Below are positions 1-8,092 of a DNA stretch of 17,379 nt, one piece after another. Numbering within the stretch: position 1 is the stretch's first letter; each line of letters opens with the position of its first letter. Source of the DNA: JAYVIQ01 sp043770215 (GTDB lineage: Bacteria; Bacteroidota; Bacteroidia; Cytophagales; JAAEPT01); assembly GCA_043770215.1 (NCBI GenBank), contig JAYVIQ010000157.1:1-17379 (forward strand), in the 5' to 3' direction. The notes below the pieces were generated by a model. It was not told where the DNA came from. It saw nothing but the letters and a program-made list of their open reading frames with translations, and did not search any database. Both the position numbers and the translations under genes were made by a program.

Positions 1-747
1 TTTTGGTGCTGTAGCATTGGCTGATCTTGTACGCTGTACAAGTTTTACAGCATATTCTACTACATTGTCTGTAACCGGTACATTCCTTACCAAATCTTGA
101 AAAAATAAAATGCCTTCTGCATCCAAGAGAGGCTTTAACTCTATGTTATTTTTGCCTGTGGTACGTTTTATAATTTCTATCTCCTCATCATAGCTTGGAT
201 AATCCAAGGCTATATTGAACATAAACCTATCTTGCTGTGCTTCTGGCAAAGGGTAAGTACCTTCTTGTTCAATAGGGTTTTGCGTTGCTAATACAAAAAA
301 AGGTTTGTCTAGCACATAGCTTTTGCCTGCAATAGTAACTGTTTTTTCTTGCATGGCTTCTAGTAAAGCACTTTGGGTTTTTGGTGGAGTTCTATTGATC
401 TCATCTGCCAAAATAATATTAGAAAAAATAGGCCCTTTTACAAATTTAAAATTTCTTTCTGAATCTAGGGTTTCAGAACCTACAATGTCTGTAGGCATAA
501 GGTCTGGTGTAAATTGGATACGGTTAAATTTCAAATCCAAAACTTCTGATATAGACTTTACCAAAAGTGTTTTTGCTAAACCCGGCACACCTACCAATAA
601 ACTATGGCCTTGGCAAAAAATAGAAATTAGTACTAAATCTATTACTTCTTGTTGGCCTACTATTACTTTAGATAACTCTGTTTTGAGCGCTAAAAAAATT
701 TCTTTAAATGCTTTGGCAGCTTCTACTTCGTTTGTAAACTTATCCAT
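1..747 (-). CDS. MoxR-family AAA+ ATPase (C-terminus beyond window)
   Basis: The frame is open from an ATG at 747 to the left edge, giving 249 residues. MoxR ATPases are usually about 320 residues, so the C-terminal lid region is missing only because the window ends. Visible motifs are Walker A GVPGLAKT (about 53-60), Walker B ILADEIN (about 112-118), the sensor-1 segment LATQNP (about 153-158) and the arginine-finger segment EAQQDRF (about 169-175), in the order and spacing of the family. MoxR proteins are cytoplasmic chaperone-like ATPases that usually act with VWA-domain proteins and often sit beside DUF58/VWA genes; any such partner would lie beyond the left edge. Its ATG shares one base with the stop of the upstream isomerase gene (TAATG), which suggests translational coupling and one operon. 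The family call is firm; the substrate is unknown. Confidence 0.95.
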   Translation of the reverse strand, partial: MDKFTNEVEAAKAFKEIFLALKTELSKVIVGQQEVIDLVLISIFCQGHSLLVGVPGLAKTLLVKSISEVLDLKFNRIQFTPDLMPTDIVGSETLDSERNFKFVKGPIFSNIILADEINRTPPKTQSALLEAMQEKTVTIAGKSYVLDKPFFVLATQNPIEQEGTYPLPEAQQDRFMFNIALDYPSYDEEIEIIKRTTGKNNIELKPLLDAEGILFFQDLVRNVPVTDNVVEYAVKLVQRTRSANATAPK

Positions 748-2108
748 TACTCTTCTAAAATTTTGCAGTTTTTATACTCTGGACCTACACGTACATATAT
801 TTGGTCTCTTGTTTGTGCAAACCAATCTTCTACTACTTTATTTTTCTTTTCAGATAAAGAAGCTTCTCTTAATTGCTGATAATCGTCTGTAAGGTTTGCA
901 ACATGTGGCAGGGTTCTAGATTTTAAATATAAGAGTCTTACGCCTGTTTTTCCTTCATCATCTACATAAGCAAGCGGCTTAGAAATATCACCAGGTTCCA
1001 TATCTTCTATTGTAAAATAGACAGTACCCACTTTTTCTACAGACATTTTATAATTTCCGTCTGAGTCAGTTAGGTATCCATTTGTAGATTTAGAAATTGG
1101 ATCTTCATTGTTTTTAAATGCAGCCGAACTAAAATCTAAACTATCTTTTAAAATTAATTCTCTAAGACTATCCAAAAGGTAGGTCTCTCTTTCCATATCA
1201 TTAAAAGAAGATTTTGCTTTTAATAAGATATGCCTAGAGTTGAACTCATTGCCTCTTCTTTCTATAAGTTGAATTAAGTGAAACCCAAATTGAGAAGCTA
1301 CAATTTGAGAAAGTTCTCCTGGGCGCATACTCAGAGCTGCAGCTTCGTATTCTGGCACTAAGTCCCCTCGTTTAAAAAAGCCTAGTTCACCATTTAGTTT
1401 TGCACTTCCTGGATCTTCACTATATTCTTGTGCCAACGCCCCAAAATCTTCACCCGCAACGATTCTTTTTTTTAAGTCCTCTAAAAATCGAATTGTTTTT
1501 TCTTTTTCATCCTCGCTAGGTTTTGGATATCGTACTATGTGCCCTACTTCTACTTGAGTACTAAACTTGGGCAAACTGTCTTTTGGTATTTGTTTGTAAA
1601 ATTGTTTCACTTCTTTTGGTGTTACATTTACACCAGCTGTGATTTTTTCTTGCATCTTTTGAATTAGGAGTTGCTCTTCTAAGTTAGGTCTTATTTCTTC
1701 TTTTAATTGATCTATTGTTTTTCCGTATTGTTCTAAAACAGTAGAAGCATCTCCTCCATATTGAGCAAAAATTTGTTGTATTCTTCTATTTAGTTCTTGG
1801 TCTAGTTGCTCCTTATCTACGTAAACGGAGTCTATTTTAGATTTTGCAATCATGACTTTGTTCAGAACCATTGTTTCTAAAACATCACATGAAATATCTC
1901 CTTTATCGCCAATTTTATATTGCCCAATAAACTGTGCGGTAGTCATTTTTAGCTCAGATTGTAAAATGATCTCATTATCTATCCAAGCTACAATTTTATC
2001 TGCCACATCTCCAGAACCTATTTGTGCAGATGCATTTGTAAAGAAGAACAAACTTGTTAAATAAACAACTTTTCTTAAAAACACTTTAGTATTTCTTTTT
2101 TTCTGCAT
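747..2108 (-). CDS. Secreted SurA-like peptidyl-prolyl isomerase (453 aa)
   Basis: This is a periplasmic parvulin-type foldase with SurA-like layout. Residues 1 to about 28 form a signal peptide: a basic start, a hydrophobic stretch and a cut after ASA. A SurA-N-like helical chaperone region (about 35-170) follows, containing VADKIVAWIDNEIILQSEL. A well-preserved parvulin domain covers about 185-285, with EDFGALAQEYSEDPGS, GELGFFKRGDLVPEYEAA and FGFHLIQL. A second, more degenerate parvulin-like stretch covers about 290-395 (SRHILLKA, STNGYL, PGDISKP). SurA-type proteins escort unfolded outer-membrane proteins. The gene lies 61 nt downstream of another PPIase gene, and its TAA overlaps the MoxR ATG. 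Whether it replaces SurA itself or serves special clients cannot be told from sequence. It is not a lipoprotein. Confidence 0.93.
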   Translation of the reverse strand: MQKKRNTKVFLRKVVYLTSLFFFTNASAQIGSGDVADKIVAWIDNEIILQSELKMTTAQFIGQYKIGDKGDISCDVLETMVLNKVMIAKSKIDSVYVDKEQLDQELNRRIQQIFAQYGGDASTVLEQYGKTIDQLKEEIRPNLEEQLLIQKMQEKITAGVNVTPKEVKQFYKQIPKDSLPKFSTQVEVGHIVRYPKPSEDEKEKTIRFLEDLKKRIVAGEDFGALAQEYSEDPGSAKLNGELGFFKRGDLVPEYEAAALSMRPGELSQIVASQFGFHLIQLIERRGNEFNSRHILLKAKSSFNDMERETYLLDSLRELILKDSLDFSSAAFKNNEDPISKSTNGYLTDSDGNYKMSVEKVGTVYFTIEDMEPGDISKPLAYVDDEGKTGVRLLYLKSRTLPHVANLTDDYQQLREASLSEKKNKVVEDWFAQTRDQIYVRVGPEYKNCKILEE

Positions 2109-2169
2109 TTTTATTTTCTGAAATTCATTATTGCCTTCTATAAAACAAAAGACCGCTTACAATTTTTTA

Positions 2170-4140
2170 TTATTTCACCAATCCGTTTAGCACTTCTTGG
2201 TTAGTAACTACTTTATATTTCTTTTTCAATCCTTCTATCCATTGCGCCTCTACCACTGATTGGTAATCAGCAATAACTAGTCCTTTGCATTTGTTCAACG
2301 GTTTTATACCAGCGGGTATTTCTTGTTTTACAACCACATATACAAAGTTGGTATTGTCTATTACTTTAAGTTCTTTTTGGCCTGAGTTTAATTTATCTAC
2401 CCATTCATTTTTGCCTTTTTCAAAAACTTTACTTTCGCTGGTAAGGTTTAATGAACTCTCTTGATTGAAGAATTGTTTTATTTGAGTTTCTGTTTTTCCT
2501 GCTTTAACAGAATCTATTACTGCATTTAAAATCTGTAAATTCTTTGCTTTGTATACAACTGCATCATATTCAAGTTGTTTAGTATACTTTGCTTTATTTG
2601 CTTCGTAGTATGTTTTAATTCCATTTGTATCTCCAGATGCTTTGTTCCAAACCTCTTTTTGCATAAGATCAAAAAACAATATTCCGTCTCTGAATTCTTT
2701 TAGCAATAGTCTGTACTCTGGGTGTTTTTCTGGTAACCTGCTTTCTGCGTAATTGTAAACGGCTTTATTTACGTAACTATCATGAGCCAAATTCATGATT
2801 GTAAGTGCAGATTTTGCTTGTTGGTTTTCAGTTTGGTTTATTTCTAAATAGTTATAAAACTCACCATACGTGTATTTTTTCTTATTTATGGAAAACATAG
2901 TTTTAGAAGCATTTGATTTTACTGGCGTCTTCCATTCTCCTTTTAATAGTGAAGAGTCAGCATATAACGCTAATTTTGAAGGCACAGATTTTGATTCTTT
3001 AAAGTTATTTTCTGCTTTTAGTTTCTTTAAAAGTGCTTGTTCATTTAGAGAAAACCTGTCTGAACTTTTCACTTTCTTTACAAGTTCTTCTTTCATTTTG
3101 GCATAAGGAGCAACGGGTATTTTTTCTAAAAGTTTTATAATATGCCAGCCATACGGAGATTTTACAGGCTCAGTTATGTCTCCTGGGTTTTTTAGACCGA
3201 AAGCTGCTTTTTCATATGTTGGTACTCTTAGTCTTCCATCTAATTGGAAAGCTTGCATTTCACCTTCTTTGTCTGATGTACTTTTGTCTGTGCTATATTG
3301 AGCGCATGTAGTAGTCCATTCAGCACCTGATTTTAAAGAAGTATAAATATCGTATGCCAATTTTCTTTGTGCAATAGAGTCTACTTGGTCTATTCCGTCT
3401 TTGGCATCTATCATTATATGGGCAGTTTTTACTTCGCCCATATTTTTTCTTCTCTCATTTACTTTAATTAAATGATATCCAAATTTAGATCTTACAGGCA
3501 TAGAGACTTGCCCTATTTTTGTATTGTAAGCAGCAGATTCATAAGGGTATACAAAAGTAAATGCTAGATTATAACCCAAAAATCCTTTGTACCCTTTTAC
3601 GTAGCTTGGTTCTTTTGCTGAGGGATCTTCTGAATATTTTATAGCCAAATCTCCAAAATCTTGCCCCTCTAATACTAATTTTCTTACTTCTAATGCTTTG
3701 TTATATGCTTTAAGTGTGTCTGCTGGGGCTGCAAACTCATCTGCCATAAATAAAATGTGTGAGGTATTTACATCTTCATTCAAACGGTCATATGCTTCTA
3801 GAGTCATTTTTTCTAAAAAACTATTATCAGTCATGTACGGTTTTGCAAGTTGCTTTCTATAACCTTCTAATTCTTGTACAAAAGCTTTGCTTGTATCTAG
3901 TTTTCTTGATTCAGCTTCTGTTACTTTTAATCGGTAGTTTATAAATAAATTTAGATGGTCTTCTAGGCTTTTTTTGGAATACAAGTCTGTTTGCTTGCTA
4001 TTGTTTTTTTCATAAACATAAATAAAATCTCCTACAGAAACTGGAGTATTGTCAATTGTTAAAATTGTTTTTTCTTTGTCTTGCCCAAATGAAGTACATG
4101 CTGCAGCAAAAAGTGATAGGATTACAAATATTTTTTTCAT
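2170..4140 (-). CDS. Secreted tandem-parvulin peptidyl-prolyl isomerase (656 aa)
   Basis: This is a large periplasmic PpiC/SurA-type foldase. The N-terminus MKKIFVILSLFAAACTSFGQ is an export signal. Cys-15 follows AAA, a weak lipobox, so either signal peptidase I cleavage near FGQ or lipidation at Cys-15 is possible. An N-terminal chaperone segment (about 25-120) precedes two parvulin domains: about 122-229 (TSHILFMADE, GQDFGDLAIKYSEDPS, KFGYHLIKV) and about 235-340 (TAHIMIDA, EGEMQAFQLDGRL, YGWHIIKLLEK). The remaining 300 residues are Lys-rich with no catalytic motif and may be a client-binding or degenerate domain. The gene starts 97 nt after the RsbW-like kinase gene in the same direction and leads into the second isomerase and MoxR. 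In this phylum two or three such genes in a row are common. Exact clients are unknown. Confidence 0.93.
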   Translation of the reverse strand: MKKIFVILSLFAAACTSFGQDKEKTILTIDNTPVSVGDFIYVYEKNNSKQTDLYSKKSLEDHLNLFINYRLKVTEAESRKLDTSKAFVQELEGYRKQLAKPYMTDNSFLEKMTLEAYDRLNEDVNTSHILFMADEFAAPADTLKAYNKALEVRKLVLEGQDFGDLAIKYSEDPSAKEPSYVKGYKGFLGYNLAFTFVYPYESAAYNTKIGQVSMPVRSKFGYHLIKVNERRKNMGEVKTAHIMIDAKDGIDQVDSIAQRKLAYDIYTSLKSGAEWTTTCAQYSTDKSTSDKEGEMQAFQLDGRLRVPTYEKAAFGLKNPGDITEPVKSPYGWHIIKLLEKIPVAPYAKMKEELVKKVKSSDRFSLNEQALLKKLKAENNFKESKSVPSKLALYADSSLLKGEWKTPVKSNASKTMFSINKKKYTYGEFYNYLEINQTENQQAKSALTIMNLAHDSYVNKAVYNYAESRLPEKHPEYRLLLKEFRDGILFFDLMQKEVWNKASGDTNGIKTYYEANKAKYTKQLEYDAVVYKAKNLQILNAVIDSVKAGKTETQIKQFFNQESSLNLTSESKVFEKGKNEWVDKLNSGQKELKVIDNTNFVYVVVKQEIPAGIKPLNKCKGLVIADYQSVVEAQWIEGLKKKYKVVTNQEVLNGLVK

Positions 4141-4237
4141 TGATCTTAACGTTTTTAATAAAATTTGACTCTTTACATCTATTTTTCTTTATAAAGATAA
4201 TAGAATGTATTGAATGAACGGAAAGAATGTTGTTATA

Positions 4238-4660
4238 TTATCCTAAAGATTTATATAATCTACAAATATTTTGGTTTTCGTGTTGGATGTATTCTATTTT
4301 ATCCATTATTCTACGTACCAACATTAGGCCCAATTGTCCATTGGCTCTGTTCTCTAGTAAGTCAGCAATTTTTGGTTCTTTGTAGTTGGGGTAATCAAAT
4401 ACTTTGCCGTTTTCTTTAAGTTCAATGCTGATTGCTTTGGGGGCGGTTAGAATTTTTAAATAAAGTACAATGGTCTTAGAGTCATCATTTTGGTTAGAAT
4501 GGATAATTAGATTGGTACATACTTCGTCTATGGCCAATACCAATTGGCTTTTTAAAACTTCATTTATTTGATGCTTGGATAGTTCTTTTCTTACAAAATT
4601 TCTGACCGTTTTTAAATGCTTTACATTGCAAGGGAAGGTCAGTTGATTATTTAGCTGCAT
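4238..4660 (-). CDS. RsbW/SpoIIAB-like serine kinase, anti-sigma-type (GHKL ATPase)
   Basis: This 140-residue protein is the size of RsbW/SpoIIAB. It has a GHKL fold with an N-box at about 45-55 (DEVCTNLIIHS), a G1-like box ENGKVFD at about 83-89 and a G2-like box NGQLGLMLVRR at about 107-117. Family members phosphorylate a STAS partner and, when free, bind a sigma factor or another target. In the G1 box the usual Asp is Glu-83, a conservative but notable change at the position that normally contacts adenine. The start codon lies inside the end of the STAS gene (10-nt overlap), which ties the two products in stoichiometry. No sigma-factor gene is in the window, so the target is unknown. It could be a diverged alternative sigma factor elsewhere or a non-sigma partner. 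The kinase family call is strong. Confidence 0.9.
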   Translation of the reverse strand: MQLNNQLTFPCNVKHLKTVRNFVRKELSKHQINEVLKSQLVLAIDEVCTNLIIHSNQNDDSKTIVLYLKILTAPKAISIELKENGKVFDYPNYKEPKIADLLENRANGQLGLMLVRRIMDKIEYIQHENQNICRLYKSLG

Positions 4661-4986
4661 AATTCTAAAGCAATTTCTTTGGTTTCTACTATAGCTATTA
4701 TGAGATGCAAACCAAGTATTTCGAAAGTAGAAAAAACACTTTCTTCTAAATGGTACAATATTATTTTGTTTTTATTTGATTCTAAAGCTTTAATATAACT
4801 TATAAACACCCCAAGCCCTGCACTAGAAATATAAGTTAGGTGCTTGCAATCTAACAAAATGTTCTTTGCACCCTCTCCAAACGCTGTTTTTAACTGACTA
4901 TCTAATTCTATAGCTGAGACAGCATCTACCTCTCCTGACAAATGAAGGGTAGTATGTTTGGTTTCTATGTATTTTTTAATTTCCAT
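4651..4986 (-). CDS. STAS-domain anti-anti-sigma factor-like protein (RsbV/SpoIIAA type)
   Basis: This 111-residue protein is a single STAS domain, the usual length for RsbV/SpoIIAA. The signature segment LTYISSAGLGVF (about 50-61) carries the phospho-acceptor. Aligned to SpoIIAA (Asp57-Ser58-Ser59-Gly60), the target is Ser-55 and the preceding Asp is replaced by Ser-54. In partner switching the unphosphorylated form binds the kinase and frees the kinase's target; phosphorylation by the kinase breaks the pair, and a PP2C phosphatase restores it. The phosphatase gene ends 41 nt upstream and the kinase gene overlaps the 3' end by 10 nt, so all three components are consecutive. The function is assigned from domain and context; the downstream output is unknown. 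Confidence 0.92.
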   Translation of the reverse strand: MEIKKYIETKHTTLHLSGEVDAVSAIELDSQLKTAFGEGAKNILLDCKHLTYISSAGLGVFISYIKALESNKNKIILYHLEESVFSTFEILGLHLIIAIVETKEIALELCS

Positions 4987-5027
4987 ATATTTACAGTATT
5001 ACGATGTAAAATAAAAAAAGTTTTGGT

Positions 5028-7097
5028 TTAAGGTAATTTTATGCAAATGCATGTAATGTCTACAGAAAGAGGTGTTGTTCCTATAAATTTATTAAAAGAA
5101 TCTATTATACAATCTAAGTTTTTTTGAGTTGATTCAGAGCAGTTTTCTTGAAGTATTTTTTTTAAAATTGTTGTGCCATATTGCACTTTATCTTCGTTTG
5201 TAGTTTCTATCAAACCGTCTGTATAACAAAATAATACATCTCCTTTTTGGTACGTCAGTTTAACCTCTTCTATTAACTCTCCCAATCTATCATTACTTAT
5301 CATTCCTAATCCAATCCCTTTTGGATTAAGTGTTGTAATCTGTTCAGCGTTTACTATAAAGCTTGGCAAATGTCCGCATCTAAAATGACGAATGGTTCTA
5401 CTATTGGTATCTATCATAAAAAATGAAATAGACACAAAAGAATTTTGTTCTAAACAAGATAACAATGCTGCGTTAAATACTTTTGGATACTTAGAAAAAT
5501 CGGCAATGTTTTGTATTGTGGTTTGAAATATACCTTTTAATTGTGCCATATTAAAAGCTGCACTAGTACCATTTCCAGAAACATCTCCTAATGCAAACAC
5601 TGTTTTCCCTTCTTCTAAAAATAGAGCCTCGTAATAATCTCCACCAATAGTATCTGAACTATGTGTGTATAAAGAAGATTTTATACCATTGCCAAAATCT
5701 AAAGTTTTAGGAAGTAATTTTTCTTTTACTTTTTCTGCAATTTTTATTTCTTCTAGGTAGCGTTCATTTTGAATTGTTTTATCAAACAATTTTATGTTTT
5801 CTACAGACAAGCAAGCCTGCGAACAGTAACTTGTTATTACTTCTAATATTTCTGGATCAATGGCATCCTCTACTTTTGATACCAATACCAAATGCCCTAT
5901 GACTACTTCTTGAATTAGTAACGGGGTGCTCAAGATAGAACTAATCCTATTTTCTGCTATTAAACTATTTCTTTTAGCATTTTTATATGCTTTGGGATTG
6001 TAAATTTGTTGGTTTCTGAATGGATTTCTCAGATCTAAAAACTGTTCTACCTCTTGTGCAAGAGTTTCGTTCATTCCTTTGTAGGAAATAATACTTGTTT
6101 TTCCATAGTCGTTTTTGTTTGTTGTGTATACAGATTCTACTTTGCTAGATGATACGGATATTTCTTCTAAGATGGTATAAATTTCTTTAATTCCTTTATG
6201 ATTAGAAAGTGTAAAACTCAATTTTTTGTAGTTTTCAGCTAGTTTAGATTTTTCTTCAAATGCTAAGCTAGTAGGTAAGTTAAAAAGTAAAATGAGTATG
6301 GATGATGTTAAATAAAACAACACAAATACAAACGTAGATAGCAGGAAAAATTTGTGTGCGCAGTCTATAACCAATAAATTATAATTTGCATTTACTCCAA
6401 AAGTAAAACTCTCAAAAAAGAAATTTTGCAAAATAAGGCACAACATAAATAAGTACAATAAAAAAGTACCTATCATTTTTATTTTAGATTTTTTGCTTAA
6501 AAAAGCTACCCAACGCATTTTAGTAGAAAGATATAAAGCAACAGAAGAATAAATTATTAAAACAAAAGCAACTATTGGCTCTAAAATATTTACGTTGAAA
6601 ATGGTAAGTAAAATTGATGCGTAAATCATCCATTCAAAAACACCCCATAATTTTGTAACTATTGGGTTTCTCTCATACATGATTAGGCTCTTAAAATAGA
6701 AAAAACAGTTTGCGCTAAATACTGTACCAATTAAAATATTAAAGTTATTTAGAAAATTTAACCAAATTGATAAAGAAATTGGTGGGATATTAAAGTGTTC
6801 AAGAAATAAAATAAGTATGTGTAAAAATAAGCACACAATGTTTATGGCTTTTACTGTCCATTCAAGTTTTTTGTGTGTAGAAATTCTTTTAGTAAAATCA
6901 TTGAAAAACAAGTAAATAGATACAAAAAAAAGACTTAAAAAAATATTCTCTGCAAGAACTATATCTCCATGAAAAAAATCTCCCAACGGTTCTTTCCATT
7001 TAGGAGATGTAAGTTTTAATGTTAAAATAGTTAAACTTATCCAACTAAGACTAGAAAAAATAATTAAAAAAGTATCAAGTCTAATGTGTCTATTCAT
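5028..7097 (-). CDS. Membrane PP2C/SpoIIE-type phosphatase with GAF-like sensor (RsbU-like)
   Basis: This 689-residue protein has three parts. Residues 1 to about 275 contain seven or eight hydrophobic helices with almost no large soluble loops. About 280-440 has the size and secondary-structure pattern of a GAF domain (for example STPLLIQEVVIGHLVLVSK) and a linker helix. About 445-689 is a SpoIIE/RsbU PP2C phosphatase: the ERYLEEIKIAEKVKEKLLP entry helix, GGDYYE (485-490), LGDVSGNG (503-510), CYTDGLIE (624-631) and SVDITCICIK (678-687). The metal-binding acidic residues expected near D487, D505, D627 and D680 are all present. It should dephosphorylate the STAS protein encoded next to it in response to a membrane or GAF-sensed signal. 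No ligand can be inferred. It heads the phosphatase/STAS/kinase gene set. Confidence 0.93.
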   Translation of the reverse strand: MNRHIRLDTFLIIFSSLSWISLTILTLKLTSPKWKEPLGDFFHGDIVLAENIFLSLFFVSIYLFFNDFTKRISTHKKLEWTVKAINIVCLFLHILILFLEHFNIPPISLSIWLNFLNNFNILIGTVFSANCFFYFKSLIMYERNPIVTKLWGVFEWMIYASILLTIFNVNILEPIVAFVLIIYSSVALYLSTKMRWVAFLSKKSKIKMIGTFLLYLFMLCLILQNFFFESFTFGVNANYNLLVIDCAHKFFLLSTFVFVLFYLTSSILILLFNLPTSLAFEEKSKLAENYKKLSFTLSNHKGIKEIYTILEEISVSSSKVESVYTTNKNDYGKTSIISYKGMNETLAQEVEQFLDLRNPFRNQQIYNPKAYKNAKRNSLIAENRISSILSTPLLIQEVVIGHLVLVSKVEDAIDPEILEVITSYCSQACLSVENIKLFDKTIQNERYLEEIKIAEKVKEKLLPKTLDFGNGIKSSLYTHSSDTIGGDYYEALFLEEGKTVFALGDVSGNGTSAAFNMAQLKGIFQTTIQNIADFSKYPKVFNAALLSCLEQNSFVSISFFMIDTNSRTIRHFRCGHLPSFIVNAEQITTLNPKGIGLGMISNDRLGELIEEVKLTYQKGDVLFCYTDGLIETTNEDKVQYGTTILKKILQENCSESTQKNLDCIIDSFNKFIGTTPLSVDITCICIKLP

Positions 7098-7164
7098 CTA
7101 ATATTTGTTTTATAAAAATCTATAAGTGTTTAAAGTTTATTTTTTTTGACTAAGTTATGAATCA

Positions 7165-7182
7165 CTTTTGTTTTTACAAAAG
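7165..7182. repeat. Short perfect hairpin upstream of the phosphatase gene
   Basis: CTTTTGT and ACAAAAG form a 7-bp perfect inverted repeat around a TTTT loop, about 70 nt before the phosphatase start codon. It lies between the attC-like block and that gene. There is no adjacent U-tract on the minus strand, so it is a poor terminator; it could be an operator or a leader structure. It is AT-rich, so chance cannot be excluded. Confidence 0.35.
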
Positions 7183-7201
7183 AGTTCCAATACTTCTTTT
7201 T

Positions 7202-7330
7202 TTTAACGGGTAGTATTTGAAAAGTGAGCGATTTCGAAGCCCCGAATTTTCGGTTAAGAGTAAACTTTGATATAAGCCGTAAGCCTTGATTTTACTATTA
7301 TTTCGCTTATTTTTTATATACATTGTTAGA
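7202..7330 (-). repeat. attC-like structured block, possible gene-cassette boundary
   Basis: Read on the minus strand, this roughly 130-nt gene-free block begins 8 nt after the stop of the CDP-alcohol phosphatidyltransferase gene. It opens with TCTAAC, closes with GTTAAA, and holds several internal inverted segments: AGCGA with TCGCT, AGTAAA with TTTACT, CCGAA with TTCGG (2-nt spacer), and a doubled GGCTTAC/GGCTTAT. Integron attC sites run RYYYAAC to GTTRRRY, are imperfectly palindromic, are about 60-140 nt long, and sit just behind a cassette gene; this block matches except at the outermost base of each core site. I recall similar intergenic blocks as multi-copy elements in Bacteroidota genomes, which is unverified. 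No integrase gene is in view, so it could instead be another dispersed repeat. Confidence 0.45.
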
Positions 7331-7338
7331 GAAATTAT

Positions 7339-7938
7339 TTATCCGTTTAAATATTCATTTCGCTTAAATTTAATTCCTTTTCTTATCAAATATGCGTGAT
7401 ATGCACTTGGTATGTCGTGAGTCCATTTTGGTAAAATTAGAGTTATTAAAATTCGGTCAATGTGTGAAATTAATCCCATAATTATAGCTAATGCAAATGG
7501 AATTCCTGCGTGATTAAATCCTATTAGAGAAGTAAAAGCTATCAATAATGTAATCCCCCAAAGTTTCGAGAGGAAGGCGTGAGTACAAGTTTCTTTCTTA
7601 AATTTTATTAGACTTATTATATAGCAAGCTATTTCCATTCCAAGAATTGTCCAAATAACAATGGAATTATCAGAAATCAGTTTTGGATATAGCATCCAAG
7701 TTGCAAATCCAATAGACAACCAAAAAACCATATCAGTTTGACTATCCATACGTCTTAATTTCTCTGAAGATATATTTTGCTTTCTTGCTATTATTCCGTC
7801 CAGTATATCAGAGATTAGCCCTAAATACATTAAAACAACAATTGTCATTTTGGCATTTTCTCCAATAAAATAAACTAACACCAAAATTATTGGTGCTAAT
7901 AATAACCGGAATAATATTAATGAAATTGGTATGTTCAT
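7339..7938 (-). CDS. CDP-alcohol phosphatidyltransferase family membrane protein
   Basis: This integral membrane enzyme should transfer a phosphatidyl (or similar) group from a CDP-linked donor to an alcohol in phospholipid synthesis. The ATG at 7938 gives 199 residues beginning MNIPISLILFR, which matches the usual MNIPNxLTxxR start of PgsA-like proteins. In-frame ATG (7956) and GTG (7971) codons further upstream are alternatives. The signature has Asp-44, Asp-47-Gly-48, Ala-51-Arg-52, Asp-65 and Asp-69 with canonical spacing, but Leu-61 stands where the motif DGxxARx8GxxxDxxxD has Gly. About five or six hydrophobic helices follow. Arginine codons include CGG, CGA and CGT, while most neighbours favour AGA, a mild sign of different origin. 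It sits between guaB and the signalling genes with the attC-like block directly downstream. The alcohol substrate cannot be predicted. Confidence 0.85.
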   Translation of the reverse strand: MNIPISLILFRLLLAPIILVLVYFIGENAKMTIVVLMYLGLISDILDGIIARKQNISSEKLRRMDSQTDMVFWLSIGFATWMLYPKLISDNSIVIWTILGMEIACYIISLIKFKKETCTHAFLSKLWGITLLIAFTSLIGFNHAGIPFALAIIMGLISHIDRILITLILPKWTHDIPSAYHAYLIRKGIKFKRNEYLNG

Positions 7939-8092
7939 TTTAATGTTTTTAACCATTAAATTTATATACACATCATTTTATGATTTATAAAGGTGAATTC
8001 CAAAAAAATGTTTTTTTTGCCAGCCTCTAAAAGCGTATTAGAACTAAAGCAGTAATTTGCTATGTATGTGTAGTCATTTTTATGTACTTATG

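Noticed and set aside
323..892. 189-codon plus-strand frame opposite moxR and the isomerase gene
   Set aside because: It lies antisense to two strongly supported genes with clear motifs and has no domain signature of its own.
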